Position numbers and translations under genes: made by a program | Origin: Roridomyces roridus | Taxonomy: Eukaryota; Basidiomycota; Agaricomycetes; Agaricales; Mycenaceae | DNA: 64,000 nt | Direction: 5' to 3' | Assembly (NCBI GenBank): GCA_029378245.1 | Contig: JARKIF010000037.1 | Location: 486,001 to 550,000, forward strand | In this document: positions 23,846 through 35,066 of the stretch, piece by piece | Layout of the letters: each line of letters opens with the position of its first letter | Numbering within the stretch: position 1 is the first letter of the stretch | The notes under the pieces: generated by a model | Databases searched by the model: none | What the model saw: the letters and a program-made list of their open reading frames with translations, nothing else | Told to the model about the DNA's origin: nothing

Positions 23846-25134
23846 CAGTCATCTCAAAATACAGGGCGGGTAAGACCTTGAAGCCCGACAAAATGCTCGC
23901 CTAACTGCGGCGTTGCTCACGACTCACAGAATCCATGGAATCGCGGGGATGGAGAGATCAGCCAGTCAGCCATTCATTTGAATCTCCGGGATCTCTCTGG
24001 GGCTCGGTGGACTGGATAAATTGCTCATTCCATGTATACATGAGCTTAGGATATAAATACTAGCACAGAAGAGTCTTAGAGAATCAGGAGACACCGTAAA
24101 CGAGCATCGACATTTTGCATTGTTGATGCATCATGTGACCACGTTCTCATTATCTCGTACCACCACCCTCCTCCACTTCCTCTCGCAGCCAAGATGCCAA
24201 CGGACTCGAAATAACAGCGCGTGTGACATAGATGGATCCCCTCAGTCTCTGGGATGCCAAGTTGTAGGGAGGAGAGAAGGATGGATGACGTGGCATCCCG
24301 CAGGTGCGTCGCAGACATGTACGACCCCATTCTGGCCCTTACAGCCTCTAGACTGGGTTCATTTTCACCCCGCCTTCCCTCTACCCTCATCCTTGGATGC
24401 AATTGCCGTACCCCTACCCCTACACCCATCTTTCCGTGCATGAGCCCGATTCCGACCACAGGTGCCAGATATGCTTCCTTTCCCTTTGTCGAGCAGCCGT
24501 CTGTATGCACTCATGGTATGTACTATCTTGATACTTTCTCTCCCTTCCATTCCCTTCCTCGCGCTCTGTAAACCGACGGCAAGAGACCTGCCCCTGGGAC
24601 TCCCAAGCCTTGTCTGTCAGCGCTTCCTTCCCCAAATCGTGCGTCTGAGCCCAAGCTAACGTGCTCTCCAGATATACCCTCGTACTTGCCATAGGCCTCA
24701 TGTCCTTGTCCACATCTTCGACGCATCTGCTCGCTTTCAGTTCCCGTGCATTTGACCTTCCCCATCACTTCGCGGCAACGTCTCCGCGTCATCATCCCAG
24801 TGCACACCGCCGAGTCCACGATGACCACACTCCCCGGATGCTCTTCCTTGCCCGTATCCTCATCCGATGGCTGCGTCCTACACGTCACCTGTACGCGCCT
24901 CACTCACGGTCGTCGTTTACCACCGACGGAGGCGACCGCACCTCCGCACCAACTACACGGAGGATGCTGCTGTTTAACCGGGTGCGAGGGATGGGTGGAT
25001 TCAACGTGTTTCAACGTGTTAAATGGGGAGAGGGCGCGCGAGGCGTCAAAGCGCACAATGGCTCGGTTTGCAGGCGCAAGTGAGGCAGGCGCGCAAGCGG
25101 GCGTGGGAGGGAATCGACAATGATGAGTCCAAGA

Positions 25135-25600
25135 AGAGTGATGAGGTCGTAGAGGAGCCGCGGCAGAAGGAGAGAAACTGAGGCTGAAGGCTTTATTCCC
25201 CGTCTCCCCTGTATTCTTGCGTAGTTGATTGTCTCTGTAATTTAATGCATATTTGATGTATATATACAACACTGTCAATAAGGCTATGTACTACAATACC
25301 ATGTCGAGGAATGCCCAAGGAATGCCGCCCGTTTTGGGATCTTTTCTCTCATTTTCGGATGTATTACAGAGTGATGAGGTCGTAGAGGAGCCGCGGCAGA
25401 AGGAGAGAAACTGAGGCTGAAGGCTTTATTCCCCGTCTCCCCTGTATTCTTGCGTAGTTGATTGTCTCTGTAATTTAATGCATATTTGATGTATATATAC
25501 AACACTGTCAATAAGGCTATGTACTACAATACCATGTCGAGGAATGCCCAAGGAATGCCGCCCGTTTTGGGATCTTTTCTCTCATTTTCGGATGTATTAC
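25135..25600 (+). repeat. Tandem duplication of 233 bp
   Basis: 25135-25367 and 25368-25600 look identical over their length, from AGAGTGATGAGGTCG to GGATGTATTAC. The second copy runs into the right TIR of G, so the TIR edge itself was duplicated. This is probably a recent event. Confidence 0.9.
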
Positions 25601-26140
25601 TAAGCTGAGCACTCAAGGCTCAACAAGTCCCCAATATGAGGTATTTTATTGGCTTTATTGCAGTGTATGTAGTGTACTTGTAGTCCACTTACCTCTACCT
25701 ACAGCTTTATGAGCTTTATCGTGGACTTTATTGAAATATTTATTGCACTATGGGGCGGATGGCTTTATCCCCTCTAACTAGAATGGACGGTACCCCCCAC
25801 CGTCCCTTCTAACTAGAATGGACGGTACCCCCCACCGTCCCTTCTAGTTAGTGGGGATATAAGGGCTTCGTAGGTGAAGCCGCTCTACAACTTATGTTTT
25901 TGATGCATCACATCAGCTATCATGCCGACATTTGTTCCGGTATGTTCTTTTCATGGCTTTGATGGGACTTGATGTCTGATGCTATATATCAAATATATCA
26001 TATCTGGGCAGTGATTCCCAAGCGATTCCCGAGCCATACTCACCAAATTAACCTCCCGGTGGCTGTACGCTCACTAGTTGGATACTTTGCAAATTACCCC
26101 TACTATACATAGCATGGTCTTTTGCAAAAGATGTACTGTA

Positions 26141-26775
26141 CCAGCTGAACAACCCCAACTCGTAGTGCTCCCGTGGCACTGCTGCTCGTCGTGCGTCTAC
26201 CCTCTCTCATTGACTCCACCGGCGCGGGGCGCTCTGGCCGCTCGCATCCCCTTCATATCCGGTCTGATGATCATGAGGGCCGGGACAAAGAAGCTATGGG
26301 TGAGAACGGACCGGAGGACGGTGTCGATGAGGCGGAGGGGAGCTGAATGATATCACTAAGTATGTAGTTGTATTCACGCACAAATACTATCACTTTTCAT
26401 CCAAAAACTGTGTGACTTTCACTGCTTTCCCTCCACATTCAGGCATTATTCCATGAGGATCACGAACACAGGTACATGAATCCAACTTCGTGAGTCATTC
26501 TAATTTTTTCGTGAATTTGTTTATCGTGATTTTCAAGACATTACCACGAAATCCCCGATGCTCTTCCAATGAAATCCACCCGTGTATCATGGTGAATGGT
26601 TACCATGAAATTAAAGGTCACCGATGACCTCAGTGAATGGGATGGTCTTTGGCTGGTTGGTCACCAACTCCTCCTCTGAGTATTTTCTCATTTGTTTCAG
26701 GCTGTCCGCTTCGAACTCAGCGCAAATTGCACCCTTGCTGTAGCGGTACGCTTACCTTTACCTGACTAATCTTTC
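26141..26775. other. Spacer right of element D
   Basis: I see no convincing gene. The last 100 bp could hold a terminal exon of the gene at 26776-27333, whose frame runs to a possible intron donor here. Confidence 0.3.
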
Positions 26776-27333
26776 TTACCTTCCTTTTCCCCATTCCGTC
26801 TTCTTGAGATCATCAACATCAACACCTTCAATTGGGGCATTATCCTTGTAGAAAGGGATTCCGAGACACTTGCTCTTGCCAACTTGAAGCAATTTGACAG
26901 GGCGTATGACAGTGAGCCAAACAGTGCGAGCTTGCTGGACGAGGCGTCCGTTGTTGTTGGGAGCGGATAGGATGTCAGTGTGAAACTCGATTGGAGAAGA
27001 ACCGGTTTGTGGCAAAAGTTCCGATTGACCTCGACCTCACGCGAGTACTTCTTTAGTCGTCAGCTCAAATAAAATAGTCTGATATCCGCACGAACCTTGA
27101 TGAATGAGGCTTCCCGGGTCATATTTTTCTCCGAAGACTCGACAAGGTCAGCTCCCCGAATTTTATCACCGCCATTGAGGAACGAAATCTTCCTCCACTG
27201 TGAACCCTCATCAGGAATACATCCACTCACCTTGTCTTCCGAGACCTCGAACGTCCGCAGCAGGTAGTTTTTAACTGCCTTTAAAACGGGAGCCGAGAGC
27301 GGTGCACGGATGTGGGGCTGGAGGCACCAGTGG
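26776..27333 (-). pseudogene. 3' part of an unrecognised gene split by element F
   Basis: The minus strand reads HWCLQPHIRAPLSAP, then KNYLLRTFEVSEDK, an intron (GTGAGT to CACAG), WRKISFLNGGDKIRGADLVE, a second intron, and KYSREVEVNRNFCHK. After a frame change, probably another intron, comes SPIEFHTDILSAPNNNGRLV. I do not recognise a named family. The style resembles accessory genes of fungal DNA transposons, but that is an impression. Element F is inserted directly before HWCL; the 5' part is at 34815-35066. Joining the two flanks across F with the TA target gives EVYHWCL in frame. Confidence 0.5.
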
Positions 27334-27346
27334 TTGCTCCCTTATT

Positions 27347-30300
27347 CACCTAATGGGCCCAACAACCCCTGCTAATAGGCAAGGCACCATACATCTGTGG
27401 TGCCTTGCTAATTAGCAGTGAAACTGTTAAAATGGCTATGGCTGAAGAAATAACCGAAGAAATGCTGAAGAAATCCTGGACACCAAGTCCATTTGACTTG
27501 GTGGTGGACAAGTCCCCTGGTAGCCGGCCGAGGTCCATCGGCTTCTCGGCTGTTCATCAAAGGCGATCACGAATTGATGGGATCAAAAAAGCGCATTTTA
27601 CATGGCATGACCAGGTCACCCCAGTTGGCAACTGAATCACACTGCCGGGTGATTCCATCAATTATTGATGGCATCAACGACAACCGAAGTTGTGGAGAAA
27701 CCCTTGGGCTATAAGAGCTGACAATCAACTTGTGCCTTCAGATGTCTCCATCATTTCAAAAATGCAAGACAATCATGGCATCTCAGTGGTAACTGGTAAG
27801 GACAAGTCTGTGTCCACACGACCCCCAAGGGAGGCCTATCAATGTCTGTCTTGTCTATTTGTATGTCTCTCTGTTCCCCTTTCTCCCATTTTTGCTGTGG
27901 TCTGCAGTTCAACTCCCCTCCCTCCATTCTTTTTTCCCTGCCAGTGTGAACATCTGTCCCCAATCCTTACATTGATCTATTTGAGCAAAGAAAGATTCCC
28001 ACTTGCTCATGTGGACCTACATGTGGCTAATCAGACTCTGTTGATGTCGAGTCCTAATTGAGACTACTACTCCAAGTGGCCCAAAAAGGAAGTTTTGCCC
28101 AATATACCCATTGCATGCAACTCTGTGCAGCAGGAAATGTCAGAAGGGACTCTATAGGTGTAATAATGTGTTTTGACAGCCTCAAATGCCCATAGGGAAG
28201 CAATGGCAAACTGATACATCAGTCTCTGTTGTGCAGGGGAAGTCCCTGTTATTCCATAACCCTTTGCTATCCAGTCTTGCTGGAAGACATTCTAACTTAC
28301 TCATTGGCTGTCCCTGACCCTCTGCAATCCTTGTACCTGAAGTCTATGCTACAATATGTGTGAGAGACAGCAGGTTTGATTGGAGATCAATTTGTAGTTA
28401 GAGACCCTTTCCCCTTGGGAGGATAATCTAAAAAGTGGATCTAAATTTTGTTTGAGACTCCATAATCATTAATTAGTGCAGTCCTGAGGTCAGTGTGATG
28501 CATGGATGTTGACATAAGTCAGTTTCACTCTGGCAGTGATACAGTCCTATCCCTCAGGCTAGGAGTGTCCCTGGGTTGCCAGCTTGTATTATATTTCTCA
28601 CATATTCCAGAGGACCTCTGATCCCATAAGAGATCACACTTTGAGTGCTGTAGACTCTTTGAACCAGGGAGATCAACTTTAGAGTGATCAGTGAATTATG
28701 GCTCAAGGGGTTGGTCAAATGGGCTGATGGAGGGCTTAAAGGAACTCTCCTGGGTCACAGCATTCAGAATATATATAGTTTTGTATGGGTTGACACTTTG
28801 GTTGTTGAGTTATGAACATTTGAACACTTTCATCATGAACACACCACTGCTCATAAATGCTACTTAGGTTGCTCTCGGGTTCAACCATTCCACATGCAAT
28901 TCTCCGTCAATCTGAGATAATGAAGACATATTCTGAACCAGATTTTGAAGGGGAATCCATTTTTCATATCCCCAGAAGCTGAAACTCACCCTGAGACTCA
29001 ATATCAAAGGAATAATCCAAATTTGATCATGTACATATCTCAGCTTTCTGAGGTTCTCTTGATCAGTATTCTGGAATCAAACTAATATTTGACCCTTAGG
29101 ATGGTCCCCCACCCTGGTTGTATGAGTACCCTGCCCAGGGATAAGGAGGAATACCACAAACATGAAAATGGGGGATGTTGGAGTTAAACATGGCCTTGGT
29201 CTTCCAGGTAAGAGTAGTAACCTACCCCAGAGTGCTTTTATAGTGCCAATATACCTTATGGATAAGGATATCAAGGCCTGTGCTCTGACACTGGCCTCAT
29301 ACACCACCATCAGCTTGGAGATCATGGCCTCTGAAATGCCCTTAGTATCACTCTCAGGCAAAACATATTGTATCAATGGTGAGTGTATGTACCTCCCCTA
29401 TACATCTGAGCTTAAGAAGGGTAACTGGGAAACCTATCTTGACATGTGATTATGGTTTCAACAAAAATCAGCTTGTGTGGCTATTCTAGGCAGTCTCCAG
29501 CCTCCCTCTGCACCCAATAGCATCCTATACCATGCCTAACATATCAAGGTAGACCCTGGGGGGTTTAAATGACACAGAATCTCACTCAGTGGACAAAGGA
29601 TGACTGAAAAACCGGAAAATTTCCTTTCTGGGACTTGGGAGTAGTGGCCAAGCTGGCACAAACACAGTGGAAAGACACTGATGCTGGGTGTAAATAGGTA
29701 GTAGTACCAACTGGAACTCATTAATATGGTAGTAAGATGTTCAAAAGTAGTTGAAAGCAGCCTGTATACAGATTTGGAAGCCACAAAAAAAAGGTGTCCT
29801 TAGGGGATTGATCTTGAGACCTTGGGCAAAAATGGTAAGATAGCAAACAGAACATAGAACAAGTAGACTATACCAAGCACATCAGATACACGGCTGGGTA
29901 TAGCCATGTGTGGGGGAATGCCTCACAGAGCAGTATTTATCTAACATTACCCACTGATTGCTCACTGTTCTGGGTTTTGTGAGTGATGGAGGCATGTCCA
30001 GGTACAAGCTCATTGACAACTCTGGTAGCCCTTCACTCCTTCTACAACTCCAGTTTTTTCTGATGGCATCAATAATTGATGTGATTGTCCGGCACCGTTA
30101 TTTAATTGCCAACTTTGATGACTTCAACTTGCCATGTAAATCGCGCCTTTTTGATCCCATCAATTATTGATGACCTTTGATGAGTGGCCGAGAAGCCGGG
30201 GTACCTCGGCCACCGAGGTACTTGGTCACCACCAAGTCAAGTGGACTTGGTGTCCAGTATTTCTTCAGCATTTCTCCGGCCTTTTCTTCAGCCATAGCCC

Positions 30301-30386
30301 TTTTAACGTTTTTCCTGCTAATTAGCAAGGCACCACATATGTATGGTGCCTTGCCTATTAGCAGGGGTTGTTGGGCCCATTAGGTG
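27347..30386. mobile_element. Element B: long-TIR element nested in F
   Basis: The ends are CACCTAATGGGCCC and GGGCCCATTAGGTG, with TIRs of about 0.4 kb (27347-27745 and about 29995-30386). A perfect 8-bp TSD, CCCTTATT, lies at 27339-27346 and 30387-30394. A hairpin (GCTAATAGGCAAGGCACC facing GGTGCCTTGCTAATTAGC) sits just inside each end. The core (about 28370-29570) is roughly 90 percent or more like element A, yet the outer arms are unrelated to A. It has no transposase. Confidence 0.9.
29795..29885 (-). repeat. SINE-like copy in element B
   Basis: The minus strand shows TTGGTATAGTCTACTTGTTC (A-box-like) and CAAGGTCTCAAGATCAATCC (B-box-like). A closely related unit lies on the plus strand of element C at about 59115-59200, consistent with C being inserted in the opposite direction. 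Confidence 0.45.
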
Positions 30387-30500
30387 CCCTTATTGCAATA
30401 TGGTCGACCATTATCGCATCCCATATTGCAATAAAGGCGTAACTTGGGCGCCCAGCCAAGATAGGCCTTTATTGCATTATGGGAATGCGATGCATTATGT

Positions 30501-33500
30501 ACGCCACCAGAAGCGAGACGGTGTGATGCCACATGTGTGAAATCATCGAAATCATCACCAGATCACGCTGTACACGCATACACAGAATCAATAAATCTCG
30601 GCTTGCTCCAGACATGCCCGATGTTTTAAGGGAAGTACGAAACTGATCAAACTCGAACATGCCGCGTTCTGCCGCTGTTCCGAACATCAAGATCCGGAGT
30701 GATCGGCATCTCGGCACCCACACATTTACATTAAACTCCGACGTTCCGTGTGATTTTACCGTCACTCTCCCTTGGAGCATGAATTCAACAAGATCAGGAC
30801 CACAATTTCAACATGTATGAGAAGCGGATGATAACCCCAATACCGGCAGTCACGGCCGAATTTGATGCGACGAGTGCAGCGCACTCGAGTCGAGCCTCGG
30901 TAGAACCTCGGACAAACTATCTAGTATTGTTTTTGTAGAATTATTTTCTCTAGCTGCGCAACTGCGGGATTTAATCTATGACCACCTTCTGTACTCACAC
31001 TGATGCTTCTTGAACTCACACTGATACTTCTTGACGCTGCGGATGCTGCGGAGGAGGGGGTATATAAGGGCTCGAAGAAAAGTAGTTACCCAGGTCCCCT
31101 TTGTACGCGCCCCGCACTAGTAATGAATACAAAAGTGCCCTCACATCGAGTACTACTGTGTGCTCGCCATCTGACATCTGAATACTGCTGCTTACTGCCT
31201 GAATCATCCTCTACTGCTTTTTCTCTGGTCACCGACGACCCCTGCAAAAAGAGTACCTTTTATCGCTGCTTGACTGATCTTTCTGTTTTCTGTAGATTGA
31301 CCGCCTGATTGTTGTTTCACCGGAAACACCCCGCATCATCTGTTTTATTGCCGATACCGCTCGGCCGCTGTATCTGTCCCATATCCCGAATAGTAGAGTC
31401 TGCGCTTCTCTGTTCGCAGAATCACACAACATTTCCCCTCACTTCGATTTCTGTGGCAAACGACACGCCTGATCAGATTTCGAATAGTATAAATATACGT
31501 CATCATAACGGCTAGCGACGTACTAGCGGCCATCGACGCCGGACATGCCGCCTGGGGAGGTTTGTTAGATCCTTTGGTATTCATCGTGCCGCGAGGGCCG
31601 AGGTTTGCCATCACCTGTTGAAATCGGGCACATCCGCCCTGGCTTTCAGCAGCTCCGGTTTTCCACGGTGTGCGTCTGATATGAATGTGATTTAGATCAA
31701 TCCCTGGGACCTTGTCTCTCTCAGTCTCCCGGCCTCCAGCGGCCTCCTCTTCCTCTCCATCGGGCTCATGCCCCAGTATTTAGTTCGCACAAGAGCCCCC
31801 CCGAGGTGTAGATTTGCTTTACTGAGAATCCTCATTTTCTCGTCTATAAGCATCACGGCAATGTATCCCGTTCCCGTTCCCGCTCCGCCTGTGCATTCGG
31901 TTAGCGCAACCAGGGCATCTTGTCACCGCTAGCCTGTCCCATTCCATGGCCGTATGCAACTGTGTGGCACATTTCCTCTCCAATTACTCTACGTATCTAA
32001 ATGCATTCCGATTCAGACCATATGCGCCCGGTGTTCTTTTTCTTGGGACAGAAATGGCAGCTGTCAAGACCGACTCAATGCCGTTTGATGACTGTCCAAG
32101 ATTTAGGCCTCGCACATCAGGAGCAGCTGGGAACACGGCACTCAGAGCTAACTGTGAGTTGTTCTGGCTAAGAACTTAAGAAGTCACTGTTTTTGTTGAA
32201 CTAGGTGGGGCTGCAGCCTCATGTTGTGGCACCCTGGTTCTGTCATGGCATGTGCCAATGTCAATCCCGGCCCAAATCCAAGTTAATTTTGTTACTTGAG
32301 CTGTTTGACAGCGCTTGAGGGTTGATCTTGCCGACTAATGCTGTCACGACAAGACTTGTTTCACGCGTCCAACAGCGGTAAGATGCTGCGGATTGGGTAG
32401 TGCGCTACTAAAGCTCGTAAAATGAACTGAATAAAAGTCTAGGAGAGGGTACAGAATACGACGACTAGCTACTGCTTTTATACTATGAGGAATAGATCTA
32501 TGATGCTACACTAATTGTCCTGGCTTCCGACATGCACTATTGTCCTGCACCTTTGTCGTCTCCTATTGTCGTGTCTACACCGTGTTCTTCATAGAAGCCT
32601 GTCATGATCTGACAGTTCACTGATCGAAAACTCCTTCCCTCATCCACGCTGTCGTTCATAATTATGAAACTGTTCCCACATCTTTAAATAATGTCTTCTT
32701 CGGCTACTTCCTCAATCCGATCGAGACGGGGTTCCCAGGACTTTAACGCTGTACGGCGCCAATGTTTATCTGGTTTATTTGGCGTTGTCACGTGTGCAAA
32801 TAGGTCAGCGCGTGACAAATGCCCCGATCTCTGAAAATTCGAAGGATCGCATAACCCACAGAGCACTTGGAGTGGGTGAAATGGGTTCGATAAGCTTCTT
32901 TCGTATCAATGCACCCGATCCTGAATTAAATTTGTGAACGGCTGGGGCAATGCATCTTTGCTCAAATGTTACCAAGAGTTGTGCTAGTTCTCCCGGTTAT
33001 TTCATGGCTGTGGGTTGTGTTGTGGTGGTCCATGAATGGGAATTTGATCTTTGACAAAGATACGATGAAATCGAACACTTTTGCTGGCTCAGATTTCCTG
33101 TAAGACATCTGAAATGGGTATAAAACCCACGTATTCCCCCACAAAACTAACCGAGGAGTGCGCCACTCCGGAGTCAAACACTAGCTGTGGCCGTTGTGTT
33201 TATGCTACGGCCTCAGGATTTTTACCAGACTGAAATATCATCTGGAAGATACTCCTGACAGCTCCCTGAGTCCCTCAGAACAATCTCAGCTCTGTGATAT
33301 GTTGTGAACTGATTGATGGTTGAACTGAAGATTTGGATAACTGTAGAAGTATTGGGGCTGTCTAATCGAGTGTTAGGTGCCGGATCCGAGGCTGACTGGA
33401 ATCCCGGATAAGAATGACCGGAGCTCCGGAACGAAGGACTCCGGAGAGGGACGAAAAGTCGGAGGAGGGAGATGGAGTCCAACCGGTGACACCACAAAGA

Positions 33501-34640
33501 CCCAGGGTGACCGGGTTCCCTACGCTACTTCCCGGGGAAGCAATCCGGACAAAACGAGAACAGACGAGAGGAGAGCGTGAAAGAGAGCAAGAGGAAGGGC
33601 TCGGAGCAGCCAAGGTCGAATAGACCAGGAACGTTAATATTCCAACTGAGTTACATGGCGGTTGTATACAGGTTTGGATACTAAATGCCCACTGATGTGT
33701 ACCCAGATGAATATGGAGAAAGTGACAAGGTAAAAACTCGGACCCCGGAGTGGAGGTGGATACCCCGGAGAAACCGGAGAAACCGGAGGGTGTAAGGAGT
33801 GGATATCTACACCGGAGTAAGGTCGAGTGGGTGAAGGATGTAATGAAATCGAAGAAGGGCAAAAGTCCGAACGAGGACCGGAGTCCGGTCAAGATTGATC
33901 CGGGGTTGTTGGAGCCGGAACCGGAGTTGGGTCAAAATTGGTCCGGAGTTGGTGAGAATGGAACGGGACGTAACATCGAGTCAAGGTATGGCCTGGCTGC
34001 CATAGACACCCAAAGGAGCTCATACAAATGCCCTCATCCAAGTAAGTGTGTCAATAAAGGGAGATTTCACCTCTGAACCGGCCTCTGGTCTCCACTCGGT
34101 CTTCACTCGGCAGTTTCCACGATTCATGTTGTCCATTTATCGTGATATACCAGCGGCGTAACCGCGAAAAGCTCAAGTATTGATCTGTTCGAGGTGTACC
34201 GTTGCTACATCAAATACATACTTTGGGCAGATATGCATATTCACAGTGGTCAAACAAGCTTAATAGGCATGCCCACCACTGATATGAATTCTCAAATGCT
34301 GTTATAATTGCTCCGGGTGTGGAACAGAGAAACAGAGCCCCATCAGTGTTGATGGGTTGTCCGAGGCGGTCACAAACACGCAGTAATAGCTAGTGATCAA
34401 GTCATCTGTACCAATGACGTGTATTCACTACATACAGAGACCCTGTGCTCTCAAGAAGATTATCAGTAGCGACGCCGGGATGGACAGCAGGAGGTCGCGA
34501 ATGATCAAATATTGATTTGAACTGATCTGACATTTTGACAGCCAATGGGTCTGTCATCAGCCGAGCTGGCACTGTGGGCGGCGGTCAAACTGCGCCGGCA
34601 TCCTGCTGGCTGTCGCTTCGTCAGTGTACCCGAAGGGGCA
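30501..34640. other. Interior of element F, no identified gene
   Basis: There is no transposase. A TATA-like GGGTATATAAGGGC lies at about 31059-31072. A minus-strand TTGGCGCCGTACAG (about 32749-32762) resembles a retrotransposon primer-binding site next to an LTR end (AAACA). From 33370 to 34000 the DNA is rich in CCGGAG units. These hint at old LTR-retrotransposon debris, but nothing can be delimited. Confidence 0.3.
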
Positions 34641-34814
34641 GTGTCCCATGATGCAATAAAGGTGATCCTTGGCTGGGCGGCCAAGGTACGCCTTTATTGC
34701 AATGTGGGATGCATTACTGGCTGCCCATATTGCATTAATGGTACAGCTACACCTCCTGGAGGACAGCAATATCAGGGTCTGTGGAAGTGGATTAACCATC
34801 GAACTCAACAAACA

Positions 34815-35066
34815 TTAAAAAACTGACTCACAACTCGCAATGGTGTGACCTCGGCGTTCCTCTTCTTGACAATCTGAGAGATCAAGCTCATCGGACAGCT
34901 GATATTTGAGCTTGATCACATTGTTTTGGGCAATTTCCCGAAGCCGGCGAGCAAAACTGGTGTAGGGGTTCTTGCGACTCTTGCTTAAGCACACAAGGAA
35001 GCCTACAAAGTGCTCGGTTTTGTTGTTGATTCTGTCAATGAGCTTACACCCCTGAATCAAATCCAT
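34815..35066 (-). pseudogene. 5' part of the gene split by element F
   Basis: From an ATG at 35066 the minus strand reads MDLIQGCKLIDRINNKTEHF, then SFARRLREIAQNNVIKLKYQ and a hydrophilic DLSDCQEEERRGHTIAS. A plausible intron (GTGAGT to CCACAG, about 34779-34829) leads to PDIAVLQEV, which stops at the right end of element F (34747). The ATG may be internal, since upstream exons are not visible. The continuation is at 26776-27333. The function is unknown. Confidence 0.5.

Larger units (their letters stand above)
20880..25876. mobile_element. Element G: 5 kb long-TIR element nested in D
   Basis: The ends CACCTACAAAGCCC and GGGCTTCGTAGGTG head TIRs of about 265 bp (20880-21144) and 287 bp (25590-25876). 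A perfect 8-bp TSD, AAGCCGCT, lies at 20872-20879 and 25877-25884. The right TIR is longer because a 40-bp unit with ACGGTACCCCCCACCGTCCC is duplicated. Inside the tip is a hairpin, CTAACTAGAAGGGACGGT facing ACTGTCCATTCTAGTTAG. The 4.4 kb interior is GC-rich and shows no transposase domain. It looks like cargo of unknown origin. Confidence 0.88.
14842..26138. mobile_element. Element D: TA-target long-TIR element with nested insertions
   Basis: The ends read CAGTAGACCTTTTGCAAAA (left) and TTTTGCAAAAGATGTACTG (right), each next to a TA (14840-14841 and 26139-26140), like Tc1/mariner-type insertion. Both arms continue with TATAGTAGGGGT and TTTGCAAAG, then the inner module AAAGTTGTAG...GCTACAGG (about 17765-17803). 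On the right this module is interrupted by element G. Without the hAT-like element (14923-17541) and G (20880-25876), D is about 3.7 kb. No transposase is readable. A second internal inverted motif, around CCAAAAAAGGAAGTTTTGGC at 18906, is mirrored near 20440. Confidence 0.65.
27336..34747. mobile_element. Element F: TA-target element interrupting a gene
   Basis: Inverted arms run inward through GCAATATGG and TTGCAATAAAGGCGTA (left arm 27336-27346 plus 30387-30500, right arm about 34640-34747). The right end lies next to TA (34748-34749); the left has TT (27334-27335), which I read as a mutated TA. Each arm can fold a hairpin with CAATAAAGG and CCTTTATTG stems. Element B (27347-30386) is inserted within the left arm. 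Without B the element is about 4.4 kb, and no transposase is evident. Confidence 0.65.

Noticed and set aside
32342..32614. Solo LTR with TGTCACG...CTGACA ends
   Set aside because: The flanking bases (AATGC and GTTCA) do not form a TSD, and no second copy is in the window.
32749..32762. Retrotransposon primer-binding site TTGGCGCC
   Set aside because: It was kept only as a hint inside element F; no LTR pair or gag-pol motif could be found next to it.
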